The notes beneath the pieces are model-generated. The model was not told the DNA's origin. It was given only the letters and a program-made list of their open reading frames with translations, and made no database searches. From Clostridiales bacterium UBA1775 (GTDB taxonomy: Bacteria; Bacillota; Clostridia; Monoglobales; Firm-18), in NCBI GenBank assembly GCA_002314595.1, contig DCGP01000036.1:1-5729 (forward strand): a DNA stretch of 5,729 nt. Direction: 5' to 3'. Positions 1 to 5,729 of this stretch are shown here, one piece after another (position 1 is the first letter of the stretch; each line of letters begins with the position of its first letter). The position numbers and the translations under genes were made by a program.

Positions 1-875
1 CCAAACTATATGGTCAATGGATGTGCGAGGGTGCAGTCTTTGTATATAATTTTGACAGATTTAACGCATCGGAAATTTTACCAATGTTTAAAGAATACAA
101 CATTACAACATTCTGCGCACCCCCTACAATGTATAGAATGTTAATTAAAGAAGATTTATCAAAATACGACCTTTCTTCCATTAAATACGCAACCACAGCA
201 GGCGAAGCATTAAACCCTGAGGTATTTAAGCAATTTAAAAAAGCAACAGGTCTGTCAATTATGGAGGGCTTTGGACAAACAGAAACCACACTTACAGTTG
301 CAAACATTGTTGGCACAACGTGTAAACTTGGCTCAATGGGTAAACCAATTCCCATTTACGATATTGACATTGTAAACAGCGAAGGCAAAAAATGTGGTGT
401 TGGTGAAAACGGAGAAATCGTTATCCATACAGACAAAAAAATCCCATGTGGATTGTTTAAAGGTTATTATAAAGACAAAGAAAAAACAGACGAGGTTTGG
501 CACGACGGTCTGTATCACACAGGAGATGTTGCTTGGAGAGATGAAGACGGCTACTTCTGGTATGTAGGCAGAATAGATGATGTTATTAAGTCATCAGGCT
601 ATCGAATTGGCCCATTTGAAATTGAAAACGTAATTATGGAGCTGCCATACGTTTTAGAATGTGGTGTTTCGGCTGTTCCTGATGAAATCAGGGGACAAAT
701 TGTAAAGGCAAGCATCGTACTTACAAAGGACAAAAAGCCATCTGATGAGCTTATAAAAGAAATTCAAAATTATGTTAAGAGCAAAACTGCTCCGTATAAA
801 TATCCAAGAGTAATTGTCTTTAAAGATGAGCTTCCAAAAACAATTAGTGGAAAAATTCAAAGAAACAAACTTTAA
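1..875 (+). CDS. Acyl-CoA synthetase (AMP-forming), 3' portion; 5' end outside window
   Basis: This is the C-terminal 290 residues of an ANL-superfamily (AMP-binding) acyl-CoA synthetase; the first whole codon is at base 3 and the stop is TAA at 873-875. The enzyme family makes acyl-CoA from a carboxylic acid, ATP and CoA through an acyl-adenylate, in the cytoplasm. Visible motifs are EGFGQTET (A5), GLYHTGDVA with the ribose-binding Asp (A7), the YVGRIDDVIKSSGYR hinge (A8) and PKTISGKI near the C-terminus with the catalytic Lys (A10). It aligns without gaps to residues 473-762 of the fusion protein at 1245-3533, with about 71 differences in the last 284 positions by hand count. The partner has helix-turn-helix and cupin domains at its N-terminus; whether this copy does cannot be seen. 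The closest named relatives are medium-chain/branched-chain type synthetases; the substrate is not decided by the sequence. No terminator follows before the next promoter, nine bases after the stop codon. Confidence 0.93.
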   Translation, partial: KLYGQWMCEGAVFVYNFDRFNASEILPMFKEYNITTFCAPPTMYRMLIKEDLSKYDLSSIKYATTAGEALNPEVFKQFKKATGLSIMEGFGQTETTLTVANIVGTTCKLGSMGKPIPIYDIDIVNSEGKKCGVGENGEIVIHTDKKIPCGLFKGYYKDKEKTDEVWHDGLYHTGDVAWRDEDGYFWYVGRIDDVIKSSGYRIGPFEIENVIMELPYVLECGVSAVPDEIRGQIVKASIVLTKDKKPSDELIKEIQNYVKSKTAPYKYPRVIVFKDELPKTISGKIQRNKL

Positions 876-883
876 AAAAACAC

Positions 884-912
884 TTGACAACAATATAAAG
901 ATATGATAAAAT
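884..912 (+). promoter_or_regulatory. Sigma-A type promoter of the T-box leader
   Basis: A perfect -35 hexamer TTGACA (884-889) is followed, after exactly 17 bases, by TAAAAT (907-912) as the -10 element, five of six matches to TATAAT. Transcription would start near 918-920, just upstream of the first strand of the T-box Stem I. It lies directly after the stop codon of the upstream synthetase gene. It should drive the leader and the operon beginning at 1245. Confidence 0.82.
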
Positions 913-1139
913 AAGTACAAATTTAATATTAAAAGCTTTGAAGGAGAGGACATTTTCAAAGGTAACTCAAAAAAGAGAGATGACGGTTGGTGCAAGTCAT
1001 TGAGTTTATGATAATGTTTGTAGCTCCTGAGCTGAAGGGAAGAAAAAACAATTGTTTTAGTAGAACCCTTTCGTGTTTGCTACGTTAGTGCATAGAGGTT
1101 GATAGACCTTGAAGTGGTATTGATTATTCAATACAATTT

Positions 1140-1183
1140 GAGTGGTACCGCGGGTGCATAATATTTAATTATTAGCTCGTCTC
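1140..1183 (+). promoter_or_regulatory. T-box antiterminator with tRNA acceptor-binding bulge
   Basis: The conserved T-box sequence GAGTGGTACCGCGGG lies at 1140-1154. GAG 1140-1142 can pair with CTC 1181-1183, and GCG 1150-1152 with CGT 1178-1180, leaving the seven-base bulge UGGUACC (1143-1149) that binds the NCCA end of uncharged tRNA. The pairing uses bases 1178-1183, which are also the 5' arm of the terminator, so the two structures exclude each other. The variable base of UGGN is U, which pairs with a discriminator A. That fits tRNA-Val and argues against tRNA-Cys or tRNA-Gly, which usually have U there. Confidence 0.9.
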
Positions 1184-1217
1184 AAAGATTTTATTATATC
1201 TTTGGGCGAGCTTTTTT
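1174..1217 (+). terminator. Intrinsic terminator of the T-box (regulated)
   Basis: AGCTCG (1174-1179) pairs with CGAGCT (1207-1212). The helix continues through U1180-G1206 and C1181-G1205 and then AAAGAT 1184-1189 with ATCTTT 1198-1203, with one small bulge and an eight-base loop (1190-1197). A run of six T (1212-1217) follows. It is the off-state of the T-box. It may also end transcripts reading through from the upstream synthetase gene, which has no terminator of its own. Confidence 0.93.
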
Positions 1218-1244
1218 GTTTGCCCAATAAAAGGGGAGATAAAA

Positions 1245-3533
1245 ATGGAAAATCAAATCAAAGGACTTGACTTAAAAATTATGGAAATGGCAACCAGAAT
1301 AAAGGAACTTCGTGAAATCGAAGGCATTTCCGAAAGCACAATGTCCAAACTTACAGGGGTTTCTGTTGAGGAATACATTGCTTGTGAAAATGGTCAACAC
1401 GACCTTTCCTTTGCATTTATTTACAGATGTGCATTAGCATTTAATGTTGACGTTACCGATATTATTGAAGGTATCAGCCCAACACTTAAATCCTACACAG
1501 TTACAAGAAATGGCAAAGGTCAAAAAATCGAACAAGCACACGGTATGATTTACTACAACCTTGCGCCTGACTTTAAAAAACGTGTTTCAGAGCCTCTATA
1601 TGTTAACTGTATGTATAGTGCAGAGGCAGAGCAAAAGGATATTGAGCTTACTACTCACGAAGGTCAAGAATGTGATATTGTAATCAGTGGCAGCCTAAAA
1701 ATCCAAATCGGCACACACAAAGAGATTTTACATGCAGGTGATTCAATTTATTATGATAGTTCAACTCCTCATGGTATGATTGCAATTGACGGTGAAGATT
1801 GTAAGTTCTATGCAATCGTACTTTCATCAAACGACGAAGGAAAAACAGAAAAGACAGTTGAGCTTGCAAATCCTAAGGAAAGTAAAATTCATCAATCATA
1901 TCGCAGAATTTACCATGACTTTATTCATACCAAAGAGGACGAACAAGGCAGATTGGTTGATTTACGTTTTGAAAATGAAGACAAATTTAACTTTGCCTAT
2001 GATGTTGTTGATAAACTTGCTGACAGAAGCCCTGACAAGCTTGCAATGTTGCACCTTGATGTTGACAAAACAGAAAGACGCTTTACATTTGCAGATATAA
2101 AAAGGGAATCAAACAGAACTGCAAACTACTTCAAATCATTAGGAATAAAAAAGGGCGACAGAGTAATGCTTGTACTAAAACGCCACTATCAGTTCTGGTT
2201 CTCAATACTTGCACTTCATAAGCTTGGTGCTGTTGCAATCCCTGCAACAAATCAATTGCAAGAACACGACTTTACATACAGATTTAACGCAGCAGGTGTT
2301 TCAGCAATCGTATGCACAGCAAATGATGATGTAGCACATCAAGTTGACCTTGCTCAAAAGGATTCTAAAACTCTTACAACCAAAATTATTGTTGAAGGCA
2401 ACAGGGACGGTTGGCACAATTTTAACGAAGAATATACACTGTTTAGCGATACATTTGACAGAACAGAAGAAACACCTTGTGGTGAAGATACAATGCTTAT
2501 GTTCTTCACATCAGGAACAACAGGATATCCAAAAATCGCGGCTCATAGCTACAAATATCCACTTGGACACTTTGTTACAGCGAATTATTGGCACTGTGTA
2601 AACCCTGACGGATTGCATCTTACAATTTCCGACACCGGCTGGGCAAAGGCAATGTGGGGAAAGCTTTACGGTCAATGGTTATGTGAGGCTGCAACATTCG
2701 TTTATAACTTTGACAGGTTTAATGCAGCAGACATTCTTCCTCTGTTTAGCAAATACCATATTACAACATTCTGTGCACCACCTACAATGTATAGAATGTT
2801 AATTAAAGAAGATTTAACAAAGTACGATTTATCCTCAGTTGAACATGCGACTATTGCAGGTGAGGCACTTAATCCGGAGGTATTCAAGCAACTTGAAAAG
2901 TTAACAGGCTTGCAGGTTATGGAGGGCTTTGGACAGTCAGAAACATCGCTTGTAATCGGTAACTTGTTTGGTGGAACGCATAAAATCGGCTCAATGGGTA
3001 AACCGGTACCGGGCTACGATGTAACACTTGTTGATGCAGACGGAAACGATGTAGGCATCGGTAAAAGTGGTGAAATCGTTATTAAAACAAGCGAAAGAAA
3101 GCCATGTGGTCTATTTAAGGGCTACTATTTAGATAAGGAAAAGACAGACGAAGTTTGGTATGACGGACTATATCACACCGGAGACGTTGCAACCAAGGAC
3201 GAAGACGGATTTTATTGGTACGTTGGCAGAACTGATGATGTTATTAAATCTTCAGGCTATCGCATAGGACCATTTGAAATTGAAAACGTAATTATGGAAT
3301 TGCCATACGTTTTAGAATGTGGTGTATCGGCAGCACCTGACGAGGTAAGAGGTCAGGTTGTAAAGGCAAGTATCGTTTTAACAAAGGGTACAGTTCCAAG
3401 CGAAGAGCTTAAAAAGGAAATTCAAACCTACGTTAAAGAGCATACTGCACCATATAAATATCCGAGAATTGTTGTATTTAAGGACGAACTACCAAAGACA
3501 GTAAGTGGCAAAATAATTAGAAGCAAGCTGTAA
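1245..3533 (+). CDS. Helix-turn-helix / cupin / acyl-CoA synthetase fusion protein (762 aa)
   Basis: Three domains share one uninterrupted frame. Residues about 14-75 form a Cro/C1-type helix-turn-helix (RIKELR, L36-TGVS, ENG at 48-50). Residues about 119-192 form a small cupin (H138-E-G-Q-E142, then GDSIYYDSSTPH with P175-H176), the arrangement seen in XRE-cupin regulators. Residues about 240-762 are a full AMP-forming acyl-CoA synthetase: FFTSGTTGYPK P-loop at 420-430, DTGWAKAMWGK near 463-473 as in medium-chain synthetases, EGFGQSET 560-567, YHTGD with D647, the YVGRTDDVIKSSGYR hinge at 659-673, and PKTVSGKI with catalytic K756. The start follows AAGGGGAG at 1231-1238 with six bases of spacing. 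It is the first gene after a valine-type T-box and precedes oxidoreductase genes, so the likely product is a branched short-chain acyl-CoA such as isobutyryl-CoA (inference). The regulatory N-terminus suggests autoregulation or ligand sensing; a purely structural role is also possible. Confidence 0.95.
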   Translation: MENQIKGLDLKIMEMATRIKELREIEGISESTMSKLTGVSVEEYIACENGQHDLSFAFIYRCALAFNVDVTDIIEGISPTLKSYTVTRNGKGQKIEQAHGMIYYNLAPDFKKRVSEPLYVNCMYSAEAEQKDIELTTHEGQECDIVISGSLKIQIGTHKEILHAGDSIYYDSSTPHGMIAIDGEDCKFYAIVLSSNDEGKTEKTVELANPKESKIHQSYRRIYHDFIHTKEDEQGRLVDLRFENEDKFNFAYDVVDKLADRSPDKLAMLHLDVDKTERRFTFADIKRESNRTANYFKSLGIKKGDRVMLVLKRHYQFWFSILALHKLGAVAIPATNQLQEHDFTYRFNAAGVSAIVCTANDDVAHQVDLAQKDSKTLTTKIIVEGNRDGWHNFNEEYTLFSDTFDRTEETPCGEDTMLMFFTSGTTGYPKIAAHSYKYPLGHFVTANYWHCVNPDGLHLTISDTGWAKAMWGKLYGQWLCEAATFVYNFDRFNAADILPLFSKYHITTFCAPPTMYRMLIKEDLTKYDLSSVEHATIAGEALNPEVFKQLEKLTGLQVMEGFGQSETSLVIGNLFGGTHKIGSMGKPVPGYDVTLVDADGNDVGIGKSGEIVIKTSERKPCGLFKGYYLDKEKTDEVWYDGLYHTGDVATKDEDGFYWYVGRTDDVIKSSGYRIGPFEIENVIMELPYVLECGVSAAPDEVRGQVVKASIVLTKGTVPSEELKKEIQTYVKEHTAPYKYPRIVVFKDELPKTVSGKIIRSKL
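2661..3533 (+). repeat. Paralogous tract repeated from 3-875
   Basis: The 3' 873 bases of the fusion gene are collinear, without indels, with bases 3-875 (constant offset 2658). Protein identity is about 75% by hand count. Some DNA blocks are identical, including a 36-base run at 123-158 and 2781-2816, and long near-identical runs around 615-665 and 3273-3323. This indicates a tandem duplication, possibly with later gene conversion in the conserved core. Confidence 0.9.
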
Positions 3534-3545
3534 TAGGAGGCAAAA

Positions 3546-4208
3546 ATGGATATTAAAAGGGTTACGCTGTTTGCAGGGCATTACGGCAGTGGTAAAACAA
3601 ATATTGCAGTAAATTATGCAAAACATTTAAAAAGCCAATTTGACAAGGTATCCATCGTGGATTTAGACATTGTAAATCCATACTTTCGTACTAAGGACAG
3701 CGCAGAGGATTTCAAAAAGTTAGGTATCGAGCTTGTATGTTCTGCCTACGCAAACACTAACCTTGACATTCCTGCACTTCCAAAGGAGATATACGGAGCA
3801 GTTGCAGACAAATTCTCCAAGCTTGTAATGGATATTGGTGGAGACGATGTTGGTGCAGTTGCACTTGGCAGATATGTTCCACAAATCAAAGAGGAAAACA
3901 ATTACAATATGTTATATGTAGCAAATTGTTACAGACCACTTTCCAAAACTCCGGAGGACACATTAGAAATAATAAAGGAAATCGAAGCTTCTTCCTCCTT
4001 GCCATTTACGGCAATAGTTAATAATTCTAACTTAGGAGTGGCAACAACCAAAGAAACTGTTTTAAACTCTTTGGAATATGCCGAAAAATTATCAAAAATT
4101 TCAAACCTACCAATCTATATGACAACAGTTGACGAAAGGTTGTTTGATGAATTAAAAGGCGAAATATCAAGCCTATTTGCATTACAATTACAAAAAAATA
4201 AATACTAA
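3546..4208 (+). CDS. ParA/MinD/CobQ-like P-loop NTPase, role unknown
   Basis: A 220-residue cytoplasmic protein starting 12 bases after the synthetase stop, behind a consensus AGGAGG (3535-3540) with five-base spacing. It has a Walker A motif GHYGSGKT at residues 11-18, a VDLDIVNP segment at 38-45 matching the switch-I/Walker A' region of the MinD/Mrp class, and a Walker B-like LVMDIGGDD at 93-101. The signature Lys of the deviant Walker A motif (KGGxGKT) is His12 here. Only two cysteines are present (C65, C128) and there is no CxxC pair, so it is unlikely to be a standard Mrp/ApbC iron-sulfur carrier. It shows no transmembrane segment or signal peptide. Its place between the acid-activating enzyme and the oxidoreductase subunits suggests a service role, such as cofactor insertion, maturation or activity gating. 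That is inference; the biochemical function is not known to me. Confidence 0.85.
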   Translation: MDIKRVTLFAGHYGSGKTNIAVNYAKHLKSQFDKVSIVDLDIVNPYFRTKDSAEDFKKLGIELVCSAYANTNLDIPALPKEIYGAVADKFSKLVMDIGGDDVGAVALGRYVPQIKEENNYNMLYVANCYRPLSKTPEDTLEIIKEIEASSSLPFTAIVNNSNLGVATTKETVLNSLEYAEKLSKISNLPIYMTTVDERLFDELKGEISSLFALQLQKNKY

Positions 4209-4227
4209 TTTGAAAGGGGTAAAAATT

Positions 4228-4434
4228 ATGGCAAAATTAACCTTCAAAACAGACCTATGTAAAGGTTGTGGACTATGTGTAAACGCATGTCCGAAAAATC
4301 TACTTAAAATTGCAACAGACAAAATCAATCAAAAAGGACATTCACCTGTTGAAATGACAGACGAAAGTCAATGTATCGGTTGTGCATTTTGTGCAACAAT
4401 GTGTCCTGATTGCATAATTACAGTTGAAAGGTAA
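4228..4434 (+). CDS. 2[4Fe-4S] ferredoxin-type (delta) subunit of 2-oxoacid:ferredoxin oxidoreductase
   Basis: A 68-residue protein with two complete CxxCxxCxxxCP motifs: C11, C14, C17, C21 and C49, C52, C55, C59, each followed by Pro. It should carry two [4Fe-4S] clusters that pass electrons between the TPP site of the oxidoreductase and soluble ferredoxin. An extra Cys62 follows the second motif. The start at 4228 is chosen because GAAAGGGG (4212-4219) lies eight bases upstream and MAKLTFKTDLCKGC is a natural start for this family; an in-frame ATG at 4177 would overlap the preceding gene and add 17 unlike residues. The gene comes directly before the alpha and beta subunits, so it is taken as the delta subunit (called VorC or VorD depending on organism), not a free ferredoxin. 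Confidence 0.92.
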   Translation: MAKLTFKTDLCKGCGLCVNACPKNLLKIATDKINQKGHSPVEMTDESQCIGCAFCATMCPDCIITVER

Positions 4435-4444
4435 GGTGAATAAA

Positions 4445-5506
4445 ATGGCAGAAAAAGTACTAATGAAAGGTAACGAAGCAATTGCAGAGGCTGCAATCAA
4501 AGCAGGGTGCTTGCACTACTTCGGCTATCCAATCACACCACAGACAGAAATAGCAGCATATATGGCAAAGAGAATGCCAAAAATCGGTGGAACATTCTTA
4601 CAAGCAGAAAGCGAAATAGCTGCAATCAATATGGTATATGGAGTATCCTCAGCAGGTAAGAGAGTTATGACTTCATCATCAAGCCCGGGTATCTCACTAA
4701 AAAGTGAAGGCTTGTCATACCTTGCAGGAAGCGACCTGCCGGCATTTATAGTAAATGTTGAACGTGGTGGCCCAGGTCTTGGTGGTATCCAACCATCACA
4801 GTCAGACTACTTCCAAGCTACAAAGGGTGGTGGACACGGAGACTATCATATGATAGTTTTAGCACCTGCATCTGTTCAAGAAATGGCAGACCTTACAATT
4901 AAAGGCTTTGAGCTTGCAGACCAATACAGAATGACATCAATGATTTTAGCAGATGGTACAATCGGACAAATGATGGAGCCTGTTGAAATTACAGACAAGG
5001 AAACAAAGACCTTTGAAAAGCCATGGGCATTAACAGGCACAGAATGTAAGCGTCAGCACAACATTGCAAACTCACTATTCTTGGTTCCGGAAGAGCTTGA
5101 AAAGACAAACTTTGAACGTTATGAAAGATATAAATATATCGAAGAAAACGAAGTAATGTACGAAGAGTATATGATGGACGATGCAGAAATTTGCGTAGTA
5201 GCATTTGGTATAGCTGCACGTGTTTCACAAAATGCTGTTACAGAGGCAAGAAAGCAAGGCATCAAGGTTGGTTTAATAAGACCAATTACATTGTGGCCAT
5301 TCCCTAAAAAACCTCTTTTAAAGGCATCAGACAAGGTAAAATCATTCATTTCAGTTGAACTTTCAATGGGACAAATGATTGAAGATATTAAGCTTGCAAC
5401 AGAGTGCAAAAAGCCGGTTACACTATGTAATCGTGCCGGTGGTATGATACCAACACCTGAACAAGTATTAGAAGAAATCAAAAAAGCAAACGGAGGTGCT
5501 AAATAA
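4445..5506 (+). CDS. vorB: 2-oxoisovalerate:ferredoxin oxidoreductase alpha subunit, VorB type (353 aa)
   Basis: This is the alpha (pyrimidine-binding, domain I/II) subunit of a CoA-acylating 2-oxoacid:ferredoxin oxidoreductase. The reaction is 2-oxoacid + CoA + oxidised ferredoxin to acyl-CoA + CO2 + reduced ferredoxin, reversible in strict anaerobes. Family landmarks are GNEAIAEAA (9-17), GYPITPQTE (27-35), QAESEIAAINM (53-63), TSSSSPGISLKSEG (76-89), RGGPGLGGIQPSQSDY (107-122) and ATKGGGHGDY (125-134). They match what I know as VorB (3-methyl-2-oxobutanoate) proteins better than pyruvate or 2-oxoglutarate enzymes, and the length is typical. The start at 4445 is preferred over a TTG at 4424, which lies inside the ferredoxin gene; the ribosome binding site (AAGGTGAA, 4433-4440) is modest and overlaps the ferredoxin stop. 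The valine T-box supports a branched-chain substrate. Exact specificity could still be 2-oxoglutarate or mixed. Confidence 0.92.
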   Translation: MAEKVLMKGNEAIAEAAIKAGCLHYFGYPITPQTEIAAYMAKRMPKIGGTFLQAESEIAAINMVYGVSSAGKRVMTSSSSPGISLKSEGLSYLAGSDLPAFIVNVERGGPGLGGIQPSQSDYFQATKGGGHGDYHMIVLAPASVQEMADLTIKGFELADQYRMTSMILADGTIGQMMEPVEITDKETKTFEKPWALTGTECKRQHNIANSLFLVPEELEKTNFERYERYKYIEENEVMYEEYMMDDAEICVVAFGIAARVSQNAVTEARKQGIKVGLIRPITLWPFPKKPLLKASDKVKSFISVELSMGQMIEDIKLATECKKPVTLCNRAGGMIPTPEQVLEEIKKANGGAK

Positions 5507-5729
5507 TGGTAGTATTCGACAAACCAAAATCATTAACAGATGTACCCTTGCACTATTGCCCCGGCTGTACACATGGTATAGTACATCGTTTGGTTGCAGA
5601 AGCAATTGACGAGCTTGGCATTGAAGGTAAGACAATCGGTGTTGCACCGGTAGGGTGTGCAGTAATGGCATACAACTACTTTGCATGTGATATGGCAGAG
5701 GCAGCTCACGGACGTGCTCCTGCAGTTGC
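5506..5729 (+). CDS. vorA: 2-oxoisovalerate:ferredoxin oxidoreductase TPP-binding beta subunit, VorA type, 5' portion
   Basis: Only the first 74 codons are in the window. The start ATG overlaps the vorB stop by one base (TAATG), and GGAGGTG (5492-5498) lies seven bases upstream, so the two subunits should be made at matched levels by translational coupling. Landmarks are HYCPGCTHG at 16-24, GVAPVGCAV at 45-53 and EAAHGRAPAV at 65-74. These are the N-terminal landmarks of TPP-binding beta subunits of 2-oxoacid:ferredoxin oxidoreductases; the GDG-containing TPP/Mg motif would lie beyond the window. It forms the active site with VorB. A gamma subunit gene, or a gamma domain fused to this one, is expected downstream. 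Confidence 0.92.
   Translation, partial: MVVFDKPKSLTDVPLHYCPGCTHGIVHRLVAEAIDELGIEGKTIGVAPVGCAVMAYNYFACDMAEAAHGRAPAV

Larger units (their letters stand above)
928..1217 (+). promoter_or_regulatory. T-box riboswitch leader, probable tRNA-Val (GUA specifier)
   Basis: This is a tRNA-sensing transcription-attenuation leader. Stem I folds by hand as AGC 934-936/GCT 1031-1033, a K-turn (TTTGA on one side, TGA 1028-1030 on the other), GGAG 943-946/CTCC 1024-1027, the specifier loop, ACATT 950-954/AATGT 1013-1017, AACTCA 964-969/TGAGTT 1001-1006, the AGAGAG element 974-979, and ATGAC 980-984/GTCAT 996-1000 closing the conserved distal loop GGTTGGTGCAA. In the specifier loop the triplet directly before the conserved purine (G1023) and the lower helix is GUA (1020-1022), a valine codon. 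A Stem III-like hairpin GTATTGA 1117-1123/TCAATAC 1128-1134 precedes the T-box motif. Uncharged tRNA should stabilise the antiterminator and switch the downstream operon on. T-box identity is very secure; the valine assignment is an inference from this fold. Confidence 0.96.

Noticed and set aside
902..907. TATGAT as the -10 box
   Set aside because: It is only 12 bases from TTGACA, whereas TAAAAT at 907-912 has the ideal 17-base spacing.
654..995. Open reading frame on the - strand across the first synthetase end and the leader
   Set aside because: It runs antisense to a well-supported coding region, promoter and T-box, and its translation has no recognisable domain.
1780..2100. Second + strand open frame inside the fusion gene (also 2344-2601)
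   Set aside because: These are out-of-frame shadows of the 762-residue protein, whose domains and motifs are continuous through the region.
3546..4208. Plasmid or chromosome partition ParA
   Set aside because: There is no parB-like partner or centromere-like repeat, the signature Lys is missing, and the operon context is metabolic.
4177..4227. Upstream ATG start for the ferredoxin subunit
   Set aside because: It would overlap the NTPase gene and add 17 residues unlike the family; the clear ribosome binding site is at 4212-4219.
4424..4444. TTG start for vorB
   Set aside because: It lies inside the ferredoxin gene; the ATG at 4445 gives the usual family N-terminus and has a ribosome binding site.
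1..5729. CRISPR array, insertion sequence, prophage, tRNA or rRNA gene
   Set aside because: I saw no short regularly spaced repeats, transposase or integrase motifs, terminal inverted repeats, or tRNA/rRNA sequence; the only large repeat is the paralogous synthetase pair.

Overview
The window reads as a chromosomal stretch from an anaerobic, AT-rich member of the Firmicutes/Clostridia, probably a gut or rumen lineage. Three things suggest this: AT-rich codon use with strong AGGAGG-type ribosome binding sites, a transcription-attenuating T-box leader, and a ferredoxin-dependent 2-oxoacid oxidoreductase. All genes lie on the + strand.

Layout. Bases 1-875 hold the 3' end of an acyl-CoA synthetase gene. 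Bases 876-1244 are non-coding but fully occupied: a good sigma-A promoter (884-912), then a T-box riboswitch (about 928-1217) ending in an intrinsic terminator (1174-1217), then a ribosome binding site. The gene it controls (1245-3533) encodes a 762-residue fusion of a Cro/C1-type helix-turn-helix, a cupin domain and a complete acyl-CoA synthetase. Its last 290 residues are a gapless paralogue of the upstream gene, about 75% identical by hand count. Closely spaced behind it are a P-loop NTPase (3546-4208), an 8Fe ferredoxin-like subunit (4228-4434), a VorB-type alpha subunit of 2-oxoisovalerate:ferredoxin oxidoreductase (4445-5506) and the start of the TPP-binding VorA-type subunit (5506 to the window end). 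A gamma subunit is expected beyond the edge.

How the parts fit. The T-box folds by hand into a standard Stem I with K-turn. The specifier position then reads GUA (valine), and the UGGU of the antiterminator bulge matches a discriminator base A. A T-box turns genes on when its tRNA is uncharged, here presumably when valine is short. That is the wrong sign for valine breakdown but the right sign for making valine. The most economical reading is a valine-starvation operon that activates a branched short-chain acid (isobutyrate to isobutyryl-CoA) and reductively carboxylates it with reduced ferredoxin to 2-oxoisovalerate, the direct valine precursor. Such salvage is known physiologically in rumen and other anaerobes. 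The direct link to a valine T-box, and an activating enzyme that carries its own DNA-binding and cupin domains, are the features most worth following up. Substrate and direction are inferences.
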